Source: Patagioenas fasciata (taxonomy: Eukaryota; Chordata; Aves; Columbiformes; Columbidae). From it: a DNA stretch of 64,000 nt. The stretch is taken from the NCBI RefSeq assembly GCF_037038585.1, contig NC_092523.1, positions 48,129,501 to 48,193,500 of the forward strand, given 5' to 3'. Position 1 is the stretch's first letter. Each line of letters starts with the position of its first letter. The notes beneath the pieces were generated by a model. The model was not told where the DNA came from. It saw nothing but the letters and a program-made list of their open reading frames with translations, and did no database searches. Shown here piece by piece: positions 1-12,665 of the stretch. A program made the position numbers and the translations under genes.

Positions 1-85
1 TTGGGTGTGAACCCCTGGTTTCCCAGTGCTGAAATAAAGCACCGCATATAACTACGCCCGTGGTTATGTGTCCTGATTGCTAACA
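1..85 (+). mobile_element. Possible 3' end of an endogenous retrovirus LTR (window edge)
   Basis: The first bases contain an AATAAA polyadenylation signal followed by a short stretch that ends in CTAACA, and the CA end would fit an LTR terminus. The layout (AATAAA, about 45 bases, terminal CA) resembles the R-U5 part of avian ERVL-type LTRs. The element is cut by the window start, so its family, age and whether it is a solo LTR cannot be judged. No internal retroviral genes are seen downstream. Confidence 0.3.
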
Positions 86-3000
86 TTGGTAACAACTGGC
101 TCCTGGAGTAATGCAGAAAAAAACCCACAGAGAAGTAAGAAGATCCACAGCATGTTTCTGTGTTATCCCATTTCCCAGGGGCTGTTTTCAGTGAGGTAAG
201 ATTTGATCTCTCAAGAACAGCATCAGGAAAACCCAGTCCCCCTTGGTATTTTATCACTGGGCAATGATTTGTGGAGCAGCCTAGGAGCAACTCCAGCCAA
301 GGTAAAAAAAGAAGCAGGATCAGAACTGAATCCTGTTTGGCTTTGCAGCTGTAGCTGACATCAAGTTGAACATCTCTCTGAAAGGTCAATCCTGCAAAGA
401 TAAGCCTGCTGGCACATTATTGGTCTGGAGGCACTAATCACTGAGATAAATTCTCTGTCTGGTGTTATGCCAGACAAACTCCAAAACAAAAGGGAACTTC
501 TGTCATAAAAAAATCCAAAACACTACCTTCTCTATAAACAAGCATCAGGGATGGGTACTGGTCTCTTCCTGAAGGGAAGGGAAATCTTTGGTCCCTATGT
601 GAGTCTTAGAGCCGCCGATATTCTACCTATGTGGGCCTGTGTCTCTCATTGAGATGGGCCAAAGTGCATCCAGGAATGGCTGCATATGTTGTCAGCAGCA
701 GATTTTCAGAGCAGCGGAGAGCTGAAATTTGTGTTCTGAGTAAGACAAGATCCTACAGAATGAGTTACCGGATGTTTTAGGTGATTCATTGTCTTCTGAT
801 AACTGCCCAGCTCTTAAGGCATTGCTGGCATGCAAAAACAAGGTAGGTCTGGATGAATCAGAGGGCTGAGGGTGGTGGTGGTTAGCAAACGCATGTATTT
901 ATCCAGGGGACAAGCTGTAATCTACCACTGTTTTTCAAGGTCTGCAGTGAGCTTCTTGGAAAAAATGGGTCCTTTTTGCTGTCAGATTTGGTATGTGCCT
1001 TTGGAGCAAGCCGCTTGCTCCATCCTCCAAAAGCAGGCTCTGGCTTGGATGGCTAGAAGAGCCAGGCTGAGCCATCTGTACTTAGTACCTCTTGCCCATC
1101 CTCCAAAAACACATCCAGTGAGTCCTTTGTAACAGGCAGCAAGAGATAAGGTCTCACTGGTGCTGCCTGGATGATCCTGGGTATCTCCAAAAGATGAGAG
1201 CACCTTTTCTTCCATCTCTGACTGGCATCCAGGACACATCCTCAAGTTCTTTGGCCTTGGTTTCTCTGCCAAGCATTTAAGCTACAATAATTTGCTTGCC
1301 TCTACAACTGCCAAGAGTATTTGAAATCCTGAGTCCTCATAGGTTACTTTGTAGAGGCCAGATGAATGGCAAGGTCTGGAAGATGAAGGAGGAAGCAAGG
1401 AGCTCAATGCCATCTCATACCTACATCACCACTAGCTTCTCACTTTAAACTAGAGGTCAGGCATCTGTCACAGAAGGAAAAGGAGCAGAAAAGACAGAGG
1501 ACTTTGCAATGCGGCTCAGTGACCTCGTATATGTCCCAGGGCAAACTTTGTAATTATACCTTATCTCAATTACTGTTGTAGCAGCAAAGACAGCAAAACA
1601 ATGGAGCAGGCACCAGCACCCAGGGCACCCAGGGCAATCCTGGCCATGGGAAAGGATGCAAGCATTCCCAGCACTAGCTACTCAGTCCCAAATTCTGATG
1701 CTCAAGAAGCTCAGCAACAAGCTTGCAAGTTGAGACATTTCAGTAAGGCTATTTGAAAAGCAGTGGCAGGCCTGAGGAAGGAATGCAAGGTCAGCTCTTC
1801 CGCATGCACTGCATTTCCATTGTATGTATGAGTAATATGGGGCCACTTAGCAGGATAGTAACACCTGGCCAAAGAAAATGAAAGGAGTATTGTGTCCAAG
1901 TGCAATGCAGATGTGTTCCTGATGCCAGCTTTGGTGTGTGTTGGGTATTTTCTTTTGCAGACCCATGGCAGCGTTGTCTGGAAGAGCCCTCCACTGTCTC
2001 TGGTCCAACCTCTTGGAGCAGGGCTATCACCAACACTGATGCAGGCCAGGCAGCTTTGTCTAACCAACACTCAGAAACCCCCAAGGGTGGCAAGCTAACA
2101 CCGCTCTGAGGACCTGTCCCAGGGCCGCTTCTCCTCTTGGGGGAGATTTTTTCTCTGAATGTCCAGGCTGAAATCCCAGTGCTGCAGGAGCAATTCCCTG
2201 AAGCAGCTTTTTATAAAAGGGAGAGGACAGGAAACGAGAAGAGCAAGGGAAAGATCTGAGAATAAGCAAAGCTCAGTTTTGTGCAGGTGGCCTTAGACTG
2301 AATCAGCTAGCCTTATGCCCAATGTTTGCCTTGCCAATGACGGCTTACCAGTGAGAAGACAGTTTGTGTGCTGAAAAGCTAGTGATGGACATGAGGAGCA
2401 ACTGTAGGAGAGGGCAGAGGAAGGACCAAGGAGTAGGCAAGACCATCACTTGTTCATTTGAGGAAAGCAAAGGGAAGAAACTGATGAGACTGCTGCCTTT
2501 CTTGTGTTTAGTTTTCACCTAAAAGTTCAATCTAGAGTTGAATAATAACTCACTGAAGGGATCAATTACCCTCCACAAACCACCAAGATAAAAAGATAAC
2601 TAGCTGAGACTTTGCAGTCTTTCTCTTAGGCACCTACAGCCAAACTCGTGCTCCGGCATTTAGCCATGATGATGAACAGAAAAGGGGTCGGGAAATGGGC
2701 CAGGATTGTGAAATAATAGGTTCACGAACTTTCAGCTAGGTGAAATGTGCATGAACTGCAGCAACACTCATTATCAGAGGAGGAGCTGTCTCCAGTTCCC
2801 AAGCCCTGCTCTCCAAGAACTGTTGAAGGGGAACCAAGGAAATGGCACAGAATGAGCACAGCATCCTGTTCAAAAGGCTTGAAGTCAAGTTATAGATCCA
2901 TAAATCAGTGCCTGGAAAATCAACCTGTACAAAGGATTAATTCAGATGCACCAAGGGACTAATATGGGGGCTGAGAAGTGGACAATTTTGATTTCTTAAG

Positions 3001-6000
3001 ATCTATTTTGCACCAAACCATTTTAATTTCCTCTCTCAAAGATTTGGCGAATAAAGGAGAAATAGCAGATATGATGATTTTGACCTCCATAGAGGACTTT
3101 CTGTTATCCCATTCACACTTTGTGTCAGAAAGGGAAATACCATCTAGATAGAAGACAAATGTAAAATGGGTGTAAAAATAACACCTTGATCTGGTGACAA
3201 GAGCTATTCATGGCTTACAGTCAGACTAGAAGGACATATACAGAAAGAAACAGCAGGAAAATGATCCTGGTTTTGATATGCTTCCATATTGTGGGTTAGA
3301 AGCCATTCTATGCTGCCTTAGAAATATTGCAGATAATGTTAAAGAAAACAAAACCAGAGGAATGCCAGAAAGTAGGTTCATCACATGACCTTAAAGACCT
3401 GGCAAAGACAGGATTTGACATCAGTCAGATGAAATTCAGTCAAGTCAGGTGTGAAATTCTTTGAAATCAGATCAATCCAACCCAAGTTTCCTTCCTTTCT
3501 TTTGAATAGGACGTGGGATGGCACAGGCCACAAACCAGGCAGGGAAGCATGCTGTGGGCAAGCCTTCCTCCAGTGGTGGAGAGGACGACACATCAGGTGC
3601 TTTAAGGATATTTGCAACTCTATTCCCATCACTAAATAAGTGTCAGGGACCAAACCAGTGCCACAGAGGGATTCATACTTAGGGAATGGAGACAGCTTTA
3701 CCCTGCCCATGACTTCTGTGTCTATCTGTCCTCCCTTTCCTGCTCAAGCAGCTGGCAGAGGCAAAGGTGATGGGGACAGGCAGCTAGCCAGGGACAGCTG
3801 CTCCATTACAGCTTAGCCTAATGAAACTCCACCAGACCAGGAATGGTGTTGGGTACAGAGTTTCCATGTGGCACTCAGCTTATATCTGCCTTGAGAAGGA
3901 GCTGATTCCTGAAGGATGCTGTGGCCAGCGAGTGGCAGCCTGCCCTGCACACTCCCAGAGAAGGGCAGCCCGACAACCAGGCACAAACACCTGGCTGCCA
4001 CAGTCAGATCAGTGAGAATGTCCCATCTGAGTGGGGCCCAGGCCAATACCACCAGCAGAAACCTCTCCAATCTCCCAGGGCAAGAATGATCAGGCCACCC
4101 CAACCTGGATCATCATCCTGCAGCCCACCATACTTTCTTAGGTGCCCAAAATCCCACCCACCCATATGACAGCTTCCCACCGTCACCAGTATTAAGCCCC
4201 CAGTCCCTGAGTGAGGGCACCCAGTACATCCCAGGGCCAACTGGCAGGCAATCCTCTATCTTATGTGAACAGTAAGTCCTGCTAGGTACTTCATAGTGTG
4301 GCACACTGGGCATCCTTCTGTGAGTTAAGCAGTCTCTCTGAGCTTTGAAGCAGCCTGGCATTTTAAGAAAAGAGAAGACTTCTGTGACATTTCATAAAGA
4401 ACCTTCTAACCCTGATAATTTAGCATAATCCTTTCAGATTCCGCAGCAAAAAGTCATCCAGATAGGGCTACCAGTGATGCTGTTGTTATGAGAGGATAGG
4501 AACCATGGTGAATGGTGATATTTTCCCTTCACACACTCCGTCCACTCCCCTCTCCAGCCTGTACATCAGTGGCTTTTTGACCAAACGTGTATTTGAACAC
4601 TCAAATGACAGGTCCAGGTAGCACTCGCTGCTTTGGGATGGCAGGTATTGCCTGTTGTCCTCCCCAAGGGGACAGGAGGCTACAAAGAAGCAGATGCTGC
4701 CAGGTCTAGAGGGGTGGTTTTTTTTACCTTCGTATAAAAGAGAAGGCAAAAGCTACCCAAGACTAATCCTGCTCTGCTTGTACCTGTGCTTCACATTCTC
4801 TGTGGCTGGTGATTTCACTGGCCTTTCCATGCCAAAATCAGTTAGTTTTGTCTCCACTGATGTACTTACTGCCTCAAAAGCATGTGCTAATGGGATCAGG
4901 CACACTGAAGGAGGGCTGTACTGCATGGATCTGACACCTTGCCAAGAAGAAAAGCGTTTTCCTTTCATTTCCAAGATTTCTCTGATTAACCTGGAAAAGT
5001 CCTATGCTTTCCTTTAAGAGGGCAGGATCCTCCTGTGGAGCAAAACTGAGCAGTTTGCTCACCAACAAGTAATATGGGAGTGAGACACAACTATCCTTCC
5101 GTCTAAAATGCCCATACGCTTCAAAAATACAGTGGTGAAATCTGTCATCAAGATGGAGGTCTTACCCCACCTATATTCTCATCTTGTCTGATAGCAGAAT
5201 AAAATTTCCATAGACTAGAAGTCCCACTGTTTTTTAGTCACCAGAACAGGCACAGGACACATCTGTCTCCTGTCCAGCGCTTTTTCAAGAGGAAAGGTTT
5301 AAGCAGGTCTTTTCTCCTGTGGCCTGGGCTGTATGTCCAGTGGTTTGAGTCACAGAGCTGACTGAACTGCTAGAAAGTATGTAAAGGCACAGTCATAAGC
5401 CATCTACGCTTTGGTTTCAGGCCTTTCAGCCAAAGGAGAGATCAAAGTACATGCAGATGAGTCACGTTTACAGTAACTATCTGAACCCCACCATGAAACA
5501 CTGCTTTTGCCTTGCCAGTTGCAACGTGCTCTCTACCCACAGGCATTGGTGCTGCCATTTAGCTCCCAAGCTCTGTTGCCCAGGAGCTGGACAAACATGC
5601 AATTTCCACAGCCAGACACAGTTTCAGCTGTTCTCTTCTCCCTGTCTGAAAAGGGCTTCATCTCCAAAACCCAGCACAAGAGCTACGTGTCCAAATCACT
5701 CTCAACCATTTCAGAATTCAGTCAGACAAAAATAGAAATAGCTGCAAAAATGCTTTTTATATCATTCTGTGAATTGAAAGCAAAGACTCAGAAGCAGCAC
5801 TGGGCAATCTGGCAAGTCCAAGTGCAGCAGTTTGGAAGTGAAGAAGTTTAACAGATGAGTGAATACCTGGGGGGATCTAATAAGGCTTTCAAGAACTCAT
5901 TCCCAAGATCTAGTCTGAATAGCATTCAGAGTCACATCTGGACTACAGAAACAGAACAGAAACAACCTCAGTGCTTGCTGATGGATTTACTGCTCCCTGC

Positions 6001-9000
6001 CGGCACTACAGGATGCCATCCTCAAATTGCATGGGTGTGTGCAGCTCCCTCATGCTGAGTTTTGAGCAGGGGAACATCCAAGACTGCCATGGGCCACAGA
6101 CATGAGGATGATAAGCCACTGTCGTGTCACAGCCCCAGAGTGGGATTTGCCAGCATGGGGCCTACAAGCCCTTGCACACCAAGCACATCATCTGGTCTCC
6201 AATAACCACCCTAAAGTGCATTCTTGGGGGTGCTGTCACCACCATGGCCAGCCTGGGTGGTGGTAGGTTAATAGGCAAACAGAGAACTAACAGATCTGCC
6301 TGTGTAAGTCATGCCCTGAAGGCTGGAGAGCTAGAGTATGGAGCTGGATGCTGGGTGCCGACCACTGCTGTCCATGCTCTGCAGAGGACACACAGGCCTC
6401 TGTTTCACATTCGGCTAGTGAGGAGGACCACAGACCCTGTCTTGCCCCAGGGACCCGTCCTTGGCCTCCCAGTGGGCACAAAGACAGCAGTGTGTCCAGA
6501 GAGGAAGCAGGGAACTGGGGTGAGAGAAGCCCATTGCAACTGCAGTTGTTTGCACAGCACAGGGCATGCCCTGGCTGTACTCACGCACTGCCTGGGCCAT
6601 GGCTTGAAAGCAAGGAGTAGTTGATGGGGAACCCTCTTTTTGCTCTCCTAGAAACTCCCCCACCTCAAATTCTAGAAGAATAAGCAGCAAAATGGAACTG
6701 TCAGAACCAAGTCCTTCAACTCAGACACCTACCTAATGACACTTTCCTGTGGGATGGAGACTGTGGAGAGGCTTAGACAACCAGGTCTAATGCTAGAAGA
6801 GCCAGCATGGGCTGTCCAAGCTGTCCTGCTTTGCTGCCAGCCCGCAGGGCTTCAGGGTTTCACCAGAGGGGCAAACACAGGTGGCTAGTGAACCTGTCCA
6901 AGGAACCAGACCAGAGGAAATTGCAACCCCTCAATTGCTCCCAGGTGCCATTCCCGGTCAGTCTCTGTCTCCTACAGCAGGCAGGACACACGGGACTGCT
7001 AGACTCTGCAAAGCAATGTCTCCTAAAGTGAGAAGGCAAAGGATACATATCCAGGGCCAAGCCTTGTACCTGTTGAGCACCTGCCACACATAGGGGAGGC
7101 CCAGCACAGGCACCACTATTTGCCATGTCTGCAGACTTGGATGCCACGTGGCTCAGTGTCCAACATGGGCCAAGGCCACTTCAAACGTACAAAGTGGTCA
7201 GGCACAATATAGCTTGCATGACACATGGGCAGCATGGTGGTACCGGGGAGACCCAAGCCTCAGAGCACAGCTATCTTGGCCGATGTGAAGCAGGCGAAGC
7301 CCCAGGGTCAGTGGGATGCAAACAGGAATTGCCAGCTGCAAGCTCCTGCTAAACAGCCCTGGCCCCACCTCTTCCTCACTATAGCAAACAGAATGCTGAG
7401 AGATCCTGCTGCTGCCACTGACGACAAGCCCTGCAGTGGTGAGGGGAAAGGGGTCAGAGGAACACCCTTGCGAATACCCAACACTCGATAGCCCATCGTA
7501 GATTTCATTTTTATCTTTTTTTTTCTTCCTTGGAATCAATCTCAAGCTCTGACCATCCTGCCCTAGACCTTTTCTAGTTCTGGTTAGCTGAAGGCCTTCT
7601 GCTGCTCCTCCAATTTACAAAAGGGAGTTAAAAAGTAATAATAAAAAAATGCAAGCCAACTTGACCAGTCCTGGATAAAGTTTCCATCACGTTCTTGAAG
7701 ACAGGACTTTGCCAAGGTAGGAAAAACTAAGTCACAGCCTTGGAGAAGTAGAAAACACCAAGTAAGGTGGCTCTCCCCACCCAGCAGCTAGGGAAATGTG
7801 GGAAGGAAGGCAGTTTCAGCCAGATCATTTTATCTCTGAGACCAGATGGCTTTAAATGCTTCCCCAGAGCTTGGAAAGGGCCAGGCTCTGCTTTGAATTG
7901 CTTTTCATACCACCTCATTAGAAAGTAAAAGGGAAAAAATTAACAGTTTATAACTCTGTGGCATCAGAAACAGCTCTGTTAACCCAGTTTCCTTCCCCAA
8001 GCTTACTCAGGGAAGGTAATCCAGCATCAGGGCCACATCACCTAATCTGCTTATTGTTGCCCCAAAATCAGAAGCCTGGACACCAGCCCAAAGGGCAGAT
8101 GTATCCTCCTGGGCATTATTAATAAATTAGAAAGACCCAGGTGATTAAATTGCTTAATCGCAACACTCACTGCGTGCAGTGTCTTCTTGCTGCTGCAGAT
8201 CCAAGCAGCATCCACCTCCCAAACCCAAGCCTGTGGGAGCGAGGGCAAGAAGGGCAAAGCACCTCTGTGGTAGCAGAGAAGAAGGAAGGTGCTGCGGGAA
8301 GAGGAATCCTAGGGCAGGCACTGCAAAGTCTAGGGTGGGAATACCTATGGCACTCCTCACCTCCTGAGAAGCAGGCCTCTAGGTTTCTTGGTCTGTCTGG
8401 GAAAAAGTGGGAAAATCCAACAAGATGCAGAATTTCTCACTTTCCACCAGGGCTGGTGCACATCCCACTTTTTTTATCTTCATAAAAAACTCCTGACCCT
8501 TGAAGCAGGCAAATGGCACATAAGGCACTCATCCGTGGCAGACAGACTCACTGTGCCACCTGGTTCGCTACCACACGTTTCCCTCTGCTTCTGTCTCCCC
8601 CTGAAAGACTGCATCTTCTCACAGCCAACCTCCACCTCGTGTCCAAATGGAAAGGGAAAAGCCAGCCTCCTCTGAGAATCAGGACTAGAAGATTTCAGGC
8701 TCTCGCAGCACCTGCTCCCATCAGTGACAGCGGTCCCATGGCAGAAGGCAGCCTCAGGTGATACATCAGGCGGGCAGCATTTGGTGTGTTGGTTGGACTC
8801 ACAGCTCTGAGTGCAGTAATGGGTGGCTTTACACGGGGTCACTGGCTGGAGTGGAATGAAAATTTGAAAAGTTAATGGGACAGAAAGAGAAACAGCAACC
8901 CCTACCTTAGTTTTTCAGCTGAGGAGTGTCAAATTTTAGCAAACTACTAGCTGTATATGACAAAGGCAGGTGTCCCCAGTTTGGAGCTATGCACAGCTGG

Positions 9001-9690
9001 CTGTAAGCATTGCTGCCCTACAGATGTGGCTGGGGACACGAGCCTCTGGCTGAATCCAACCCACTTCTGCCTTCCAGCTGGGCTGAGATACAGTCATGAA
9101 CAGTTCCGTACTCACAGAGTGGAAGGATTTCAGGACACTCAGGCAATAGCTGTAGGATGGAGGAGTGGGGAAGGGAGCTCGGGAGCAGCTGGTCCAGCAC
9201 AAATCCACACAGTCCTCCAAGTAGCTATGGCCACGAAACCAGAGGTGCAAAGATACTGTGGGGCACAGCAGCCAGCCCTCCCAACTGACCTGCGGTTGCT
9301 CATCTCAAATTACTCCACAGAGGATACTGCCCTCTTCTGGACTCAGTGTGAGCAGAAGAAATTCAAAGAAATTTGGAGAAACCCAAGACCAGTGCTTTTT
9401 GAGGCTCAAAACCACTAGACTTTGAGGAGTTCTCAAATGTGATGACTTCCAATACCTGTCTCAGTGGACATCCCAGAGATTTTCCCAGTTGACAGCCAGG
9501 CTGCTGCACCCGCGAGTGGCATCTGAGTGCAGCCTGGGAAGGGAAGAGCAGGGCCAAGCTCAGGAGCAGTCCCTGAAGGACAAGGAGATGCTTGCTGGGA
9601 TGAATAGCAAAATTTTGAAGGATAGGGCTGGGAAGTTCTCCTGGGCCTGGGGATGACCATGGGGTCCTTACCAACCCTGGGAGCTGCTAG
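86..9690. other. Intergenic region left of CLDN23
   Basis: No supportable gene is seen in this 9.6 kb. Open frames on both strands are short (at most about 166 codons), overlap each other, have no recognisable domains and mostly lack plausible splice partners. Base composition is ordinary, with no CpG island, long tandem repeat or clear LINE copy that I could recognise. In human, the sequence on this side of CLDN23 is also a long gene-free interval, as I recall. Confidence 0.55.
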
Positions 9691-10305
9691 CATTTAATAT
9701 TAACTAATGATTTTCATAAATTAATTCAGTTGAGAGTAAAGCAAGTTCACGGTCAGTTTAATTAAGCAAGCGATAACTGAGTCCTGTGCTTCCCCAGCAA
9801 GGGCGAGCAGGGACCGAGCGCTGCCAAGCCATAAGGTGACGCTGAGTCGTCCCGGTACCACATGCAGCCCGTGGACCTCTCCCTGCTCCGGCATCGCAGT
9901 CCCGGTCCGGAGAGGCCAGAGCTCCGGTGGTTCCCGCAGGCTCCTGTTGCCGCTGCAAGGTGCTGCCCCGCAGCACCCGGGACTGCGTGCCGGCCAGCCC
10001 CGCCTGCATCGGGTGCCTCCCTGCCTGCACTTCCTCCTGCAGCCGGCACCTCCCCGCAGCCCGGGGCACAGCTGGAACGGGAACCAGTGCCTGATCCGCG
10101 GGCTGCTCACCCTACGGGGGCCCTGGGACGAGTGTCCTACTGAGGGATACCCCTGCCTGTACCGAGCAGCTCTGGGGCTTCAGTGCCACCTCTTTTGCCC
10201 AGGTGACCAGCAGCAGCTCCCTCAGAGCCCTCATGGACTTTTCTGGCAAGCAGGAGAAGAGATTTGGAGACCCGCGCTGGAGTCTGCTTCACCCACCTCT
10301 CCAGG
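9691..10305 (+). promoter_or_regulatory. Upstream/5' UTR region of CLDN23
   Basis: An AT-rich block (about 9,690-9,770, with several TTAAT/ATTAA motifs) is followed by a GC- and CpG-rich stretch (about 9,790-10,140) that leads into the CLDN23 start. This is the natural place for promoter and 5' UTR. I see no clear TATA box and cannot place the transcription start. The homeodomain-like TTAAT motifs are compatible with epithelial HNF1/CDX control, but this is only a suggestion. Confidence 0.35.
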
Positions 10306-11007
10306 ATGCGGACACCAACGGAGATGATCGTGGGGCTGGTGCTGTGCCCCTGCGGGCTCCTGCTGACGTTCACTGGCATGCTGACACCCAAATGGAGGCA
10401 GGTGAGCCTCATACCTGACCAGCCCATTGACCTCATCTTGGAGCAGGGCATCTGGGACATGTGCAGAGAGCGGCAGAGCAGTCATGACCGCCTCTGCGGG
10501 CAGGCTGATGAGCTGGGCTACTTTGAGCAGGTGCCTGTGCGGGTGGCCCAAGGGATGATGCCCACTTCAGTAGTGGTCACCCTCTTGGGCTTGGTGGTGG
10601 CCGTCCTTGGGGTTCGCTGCTGGCAGGAAGAGCCACAGCACCTGGTGGCTGGTGTGGCAGGGCTTGTGCTGCTCCTCTCAGGGCTGCTGAGCCTTGTGCC
10701 TGCCTCCTGGTACACCCATGAGCTGTGGGCACTGCCTGCACCAACTGGCAGCACACTGGTTGTAGGCTACAGCTTGGTGCTGAGCTACTTGGGAAGCTGC
10801 CTGGAGATCCTGGGGGGGCTGGCCCTCACCCTTAGCTTCCACCAGTGCTGCAAGGATCATAGGGCCCCCAGACTGCCCCCCAGTCCTTTGACAGAGGCTG
10901 GGCCTCAGTCCACTGTTGGGGCTTACCACAATCCCTGGGACGTGCTGGAAGATGAGCAAGATGGACAACACCAGAGGAGCACCCTGCCTTGTGATTCTGA
11001 CTTGTAG
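10306..11007 (+). CDS. CLDN23: Claudin-23, tight-junction four-span membrane protein
   Basis: Intronless frame of 233 residues. It starts MRTPTEMIVG, as human claudin-23 starts MRTP, and ends LPCDSDL, the same C-terminus as the human protein. Four hydrophobic spans are visible at roughly 7-27, 86-104, 115-133 and 155-179. The first extracellular loop carries the claudin signature W30, G48-I-W50, C53 and C64. The family forms paracellular strands at tight junctions; CLDN23 is an epithelial member. The ATG at 10,306 is chosen because it matches the family start; the frame stays open upstream only from a non-ATG codon. Human CLDN23 is about 292 residues, and the missing length lies in the cytoplasmic tail after the fourth span. 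The C-terminus lacks the YV PDZ ligand of classical claudins. The gene converges with the LRP gene on the other strand. Confidence 0.96.
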   Translation: MRTPTEMIVGLVLCPCGLLLTFTGMLTPKWRQVSLIPDQPIDLILEQGIWDMCRERQSSHDRLCGQADELGYFEQVPVRVAQGMMPTSVVVTLLGLVVAVLGVRCWQEEPQHLVAGVAGLVLLLSGLLSLVPASWYTHELWALPAPTGSTLVVGYSLVLSYLGSCLEILGGLALTLSFHQCCKDHRAPRLPPSPLTEAGPQSTVGAYHNPWDVLEDEQDGQHQRSTLPCDSDL

Positions 11008-11412
11008 CCCCAGGACAGGGACAGCAGCAGACACTGGCCAGCATGCCAAATTGGCACCAAGAGCAGCACTGGTTCCTGCCCTTCCAAGCTCTGCCTTTCT
11101 CTTGGGACACCTCAGAGCAGGCTGGAAATGAGACCAAGGACCAAGACCTCTGCAACCTCCTCCTGCAGCCTCCTGTGCTCCAGGTCCCACAACTGTCCCA
11201 AAGCTGTGCTGGGTTGAGGACCAGCCCTGGCCCCAGTCCCTTCACACAGTTTTTAGCTCATCTTGCACAGTACAGCAGCTTAGGCAAAGGCAGCTCCAGT
11301 GTTCCCATGTGAGCAAGGTACAGGTTAGCACTGTGTGGCCTTCAGGGCTGGGAACTGGGGAGGGGAGCACCTCCCACATGTGTCTGCTCAACTCAGAGCT
11401 GTGCAAACAGAA

Positions 11413-11428
11413 AATAAATGAAAATAAA
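11413..11428 (+). promoter_or_regulatory. CLDN23: Tandem polyadenylation signals of CLDN23
   Basis: Two AATAAA hexamers lie ten bases apart (11,413 and 11,423), about 410 bases after the CLDN23 stop. This would give a 3' UTR of about 0.43 kb ending near 11,440-11,450. Confidence 0.65.
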
Positions 11429-11449
11429 TGGGTCTGTGTTATGGGATGG

Positions 11450-12143
11450 TTATGGGCTTTCTGCCAGGCAGGCTGGGCTGTGAGCCTGGGAGCATGGCTA
11501 ACCCAGCTCCCCCACGCTCTACCTGAAGCAGGGAGGAAAGGTCTGTACAGCAGGACAGGTGGCTTTTATAGCACCTTCCTCAAGGACATTTCCCCCATGA
11601 TGAAAATCAGCTCTGGAAGAGGTTTCACTTTCCTTGAGCACAGCCACTTCAAGAGTGGGGGGAAAAAAAACAGCATATATTTCCCCTTTCATCATTAGCT
11701 GGGTTTCAGGCAGTAAAACTGGTCTCACTGGTTTGGAAGGGACACTCAGGAGGTCAGAAGTGCTCTACAAAATTCTACTCAGCACCCTGCATAACAGAGC
11801 AAGAGCCAAGCCAGCTCCCTTGCAGAGCTGTTTAGCCAGATTTCTACCCCAAGCAAACCCAGAGCACTGTGGTCAGCAAGCTAAGCCTTGCTGCAGAGGG
11901 ACAGTGGATGGAGATGTCACAGGTATGGTTAAGGTACAGGATATGCACCCTTCAGCAGGGGATCAGATTCAGGTGCCTTGGAGAGTATGTTGGGGTTGGA
12001 CACTTCCCAGAAAACCTCCCAGAGCTTTTTGCTCTGCAGTATGAGTTCCCTAAAACTTAAAGATCTCTAAAGAGAAAACTAATTTCTCCTCCCTGGCCCC
12101 CACACAAACCACAATGGCACCAGAAATGCTGCACAACGTTCCT
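11450..12143. other. Convergent intergenic gap between CLDN23 and the LRP gene
   Basis: This 0.7 kb separates the 3' ends of two convergent genes and should hold the 3' UTR of the minus-strand LRP gene. I find no AATAAA on the minus strand here. The variant CATAAA overlaps the proposed LRP stop codon at about 12,143-12,148, so the LRP polyadenylation site is unresolved. Confidence 0.5.
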
Positions 12144-12665
12144 TTATGACAATACAGTGTCCGGGTGAGATGGTCCTTTCCTCAGTGGAGCTGGCAGCTC
12201 CTGCAGAGATCACAGATGGGTGCATCAGGAATGAGCCCAAACCAGCCTCCTTGGGCCCACCCCACACCTTGGCACAGGGGCTCCAGTCACAGGGGAAACA
12301 GGACAGCCCCTGTACCAGCCAGATTCTAGGTACCCCCAAGACATGTCCCTCTTTTCCAGCAGAAGGGCAGAATTTGCCTCAAGAGTAGGCACCATGCCAG
12401 CACTGGGCCTGGAGAGGGATCTGCATATTGGGCAGTATGGGAAGGAGGCTTGGGGCACCCAGGGTGGCATGGTGGTTTCTACCAGGCCCTGCTTCAGGTG
12501 CTGCTCACCTCCTTCCCATCATAAGCTTCATTCACAAAGGTGTCACTCTTGGGGGGAAGCTCTTCCACCTCCTCATCCTCTTCCTCAGGGTCACTTTCAC
12601 GGTGGTACAAGGTCAGCACCCGGGTGGAAGCAGTGCTTGAAGTCCTACTTGAGGAAAAATGTGCA
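12144..12665 (-). CDS. LRP13: LRP gene exons 32-33: cytoplasmic tail
   Basis: Exon 32 (12,665-12,509) encodes a Ser-rich start, an acidic run ([16 protein letters not shown]) and then [19 protein letters not shown] fits FxNxxY, but the proline of the classical FxNPxY internalisation signal is replaced by Glu. Two ends are possible. Splicing from the GTGAGC donor to a CTCTGCAG acceptor gives exon 33 (12,200-12,144) with [18 protein letters not shown] and a TAA. Without splicing, the frame ends after four residues (VSST, TGA at 12,496-12,494). I favour splicing because donor, acceptor and phase all fit. Confidence 0.65.

Noticed and set aside
6124-6624. A 166-codon + strand frame in the left intergenic region
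   Set aside because: Cys/His/Ser-rich random-looking content, no domain, overlapping minus frames of similar length.
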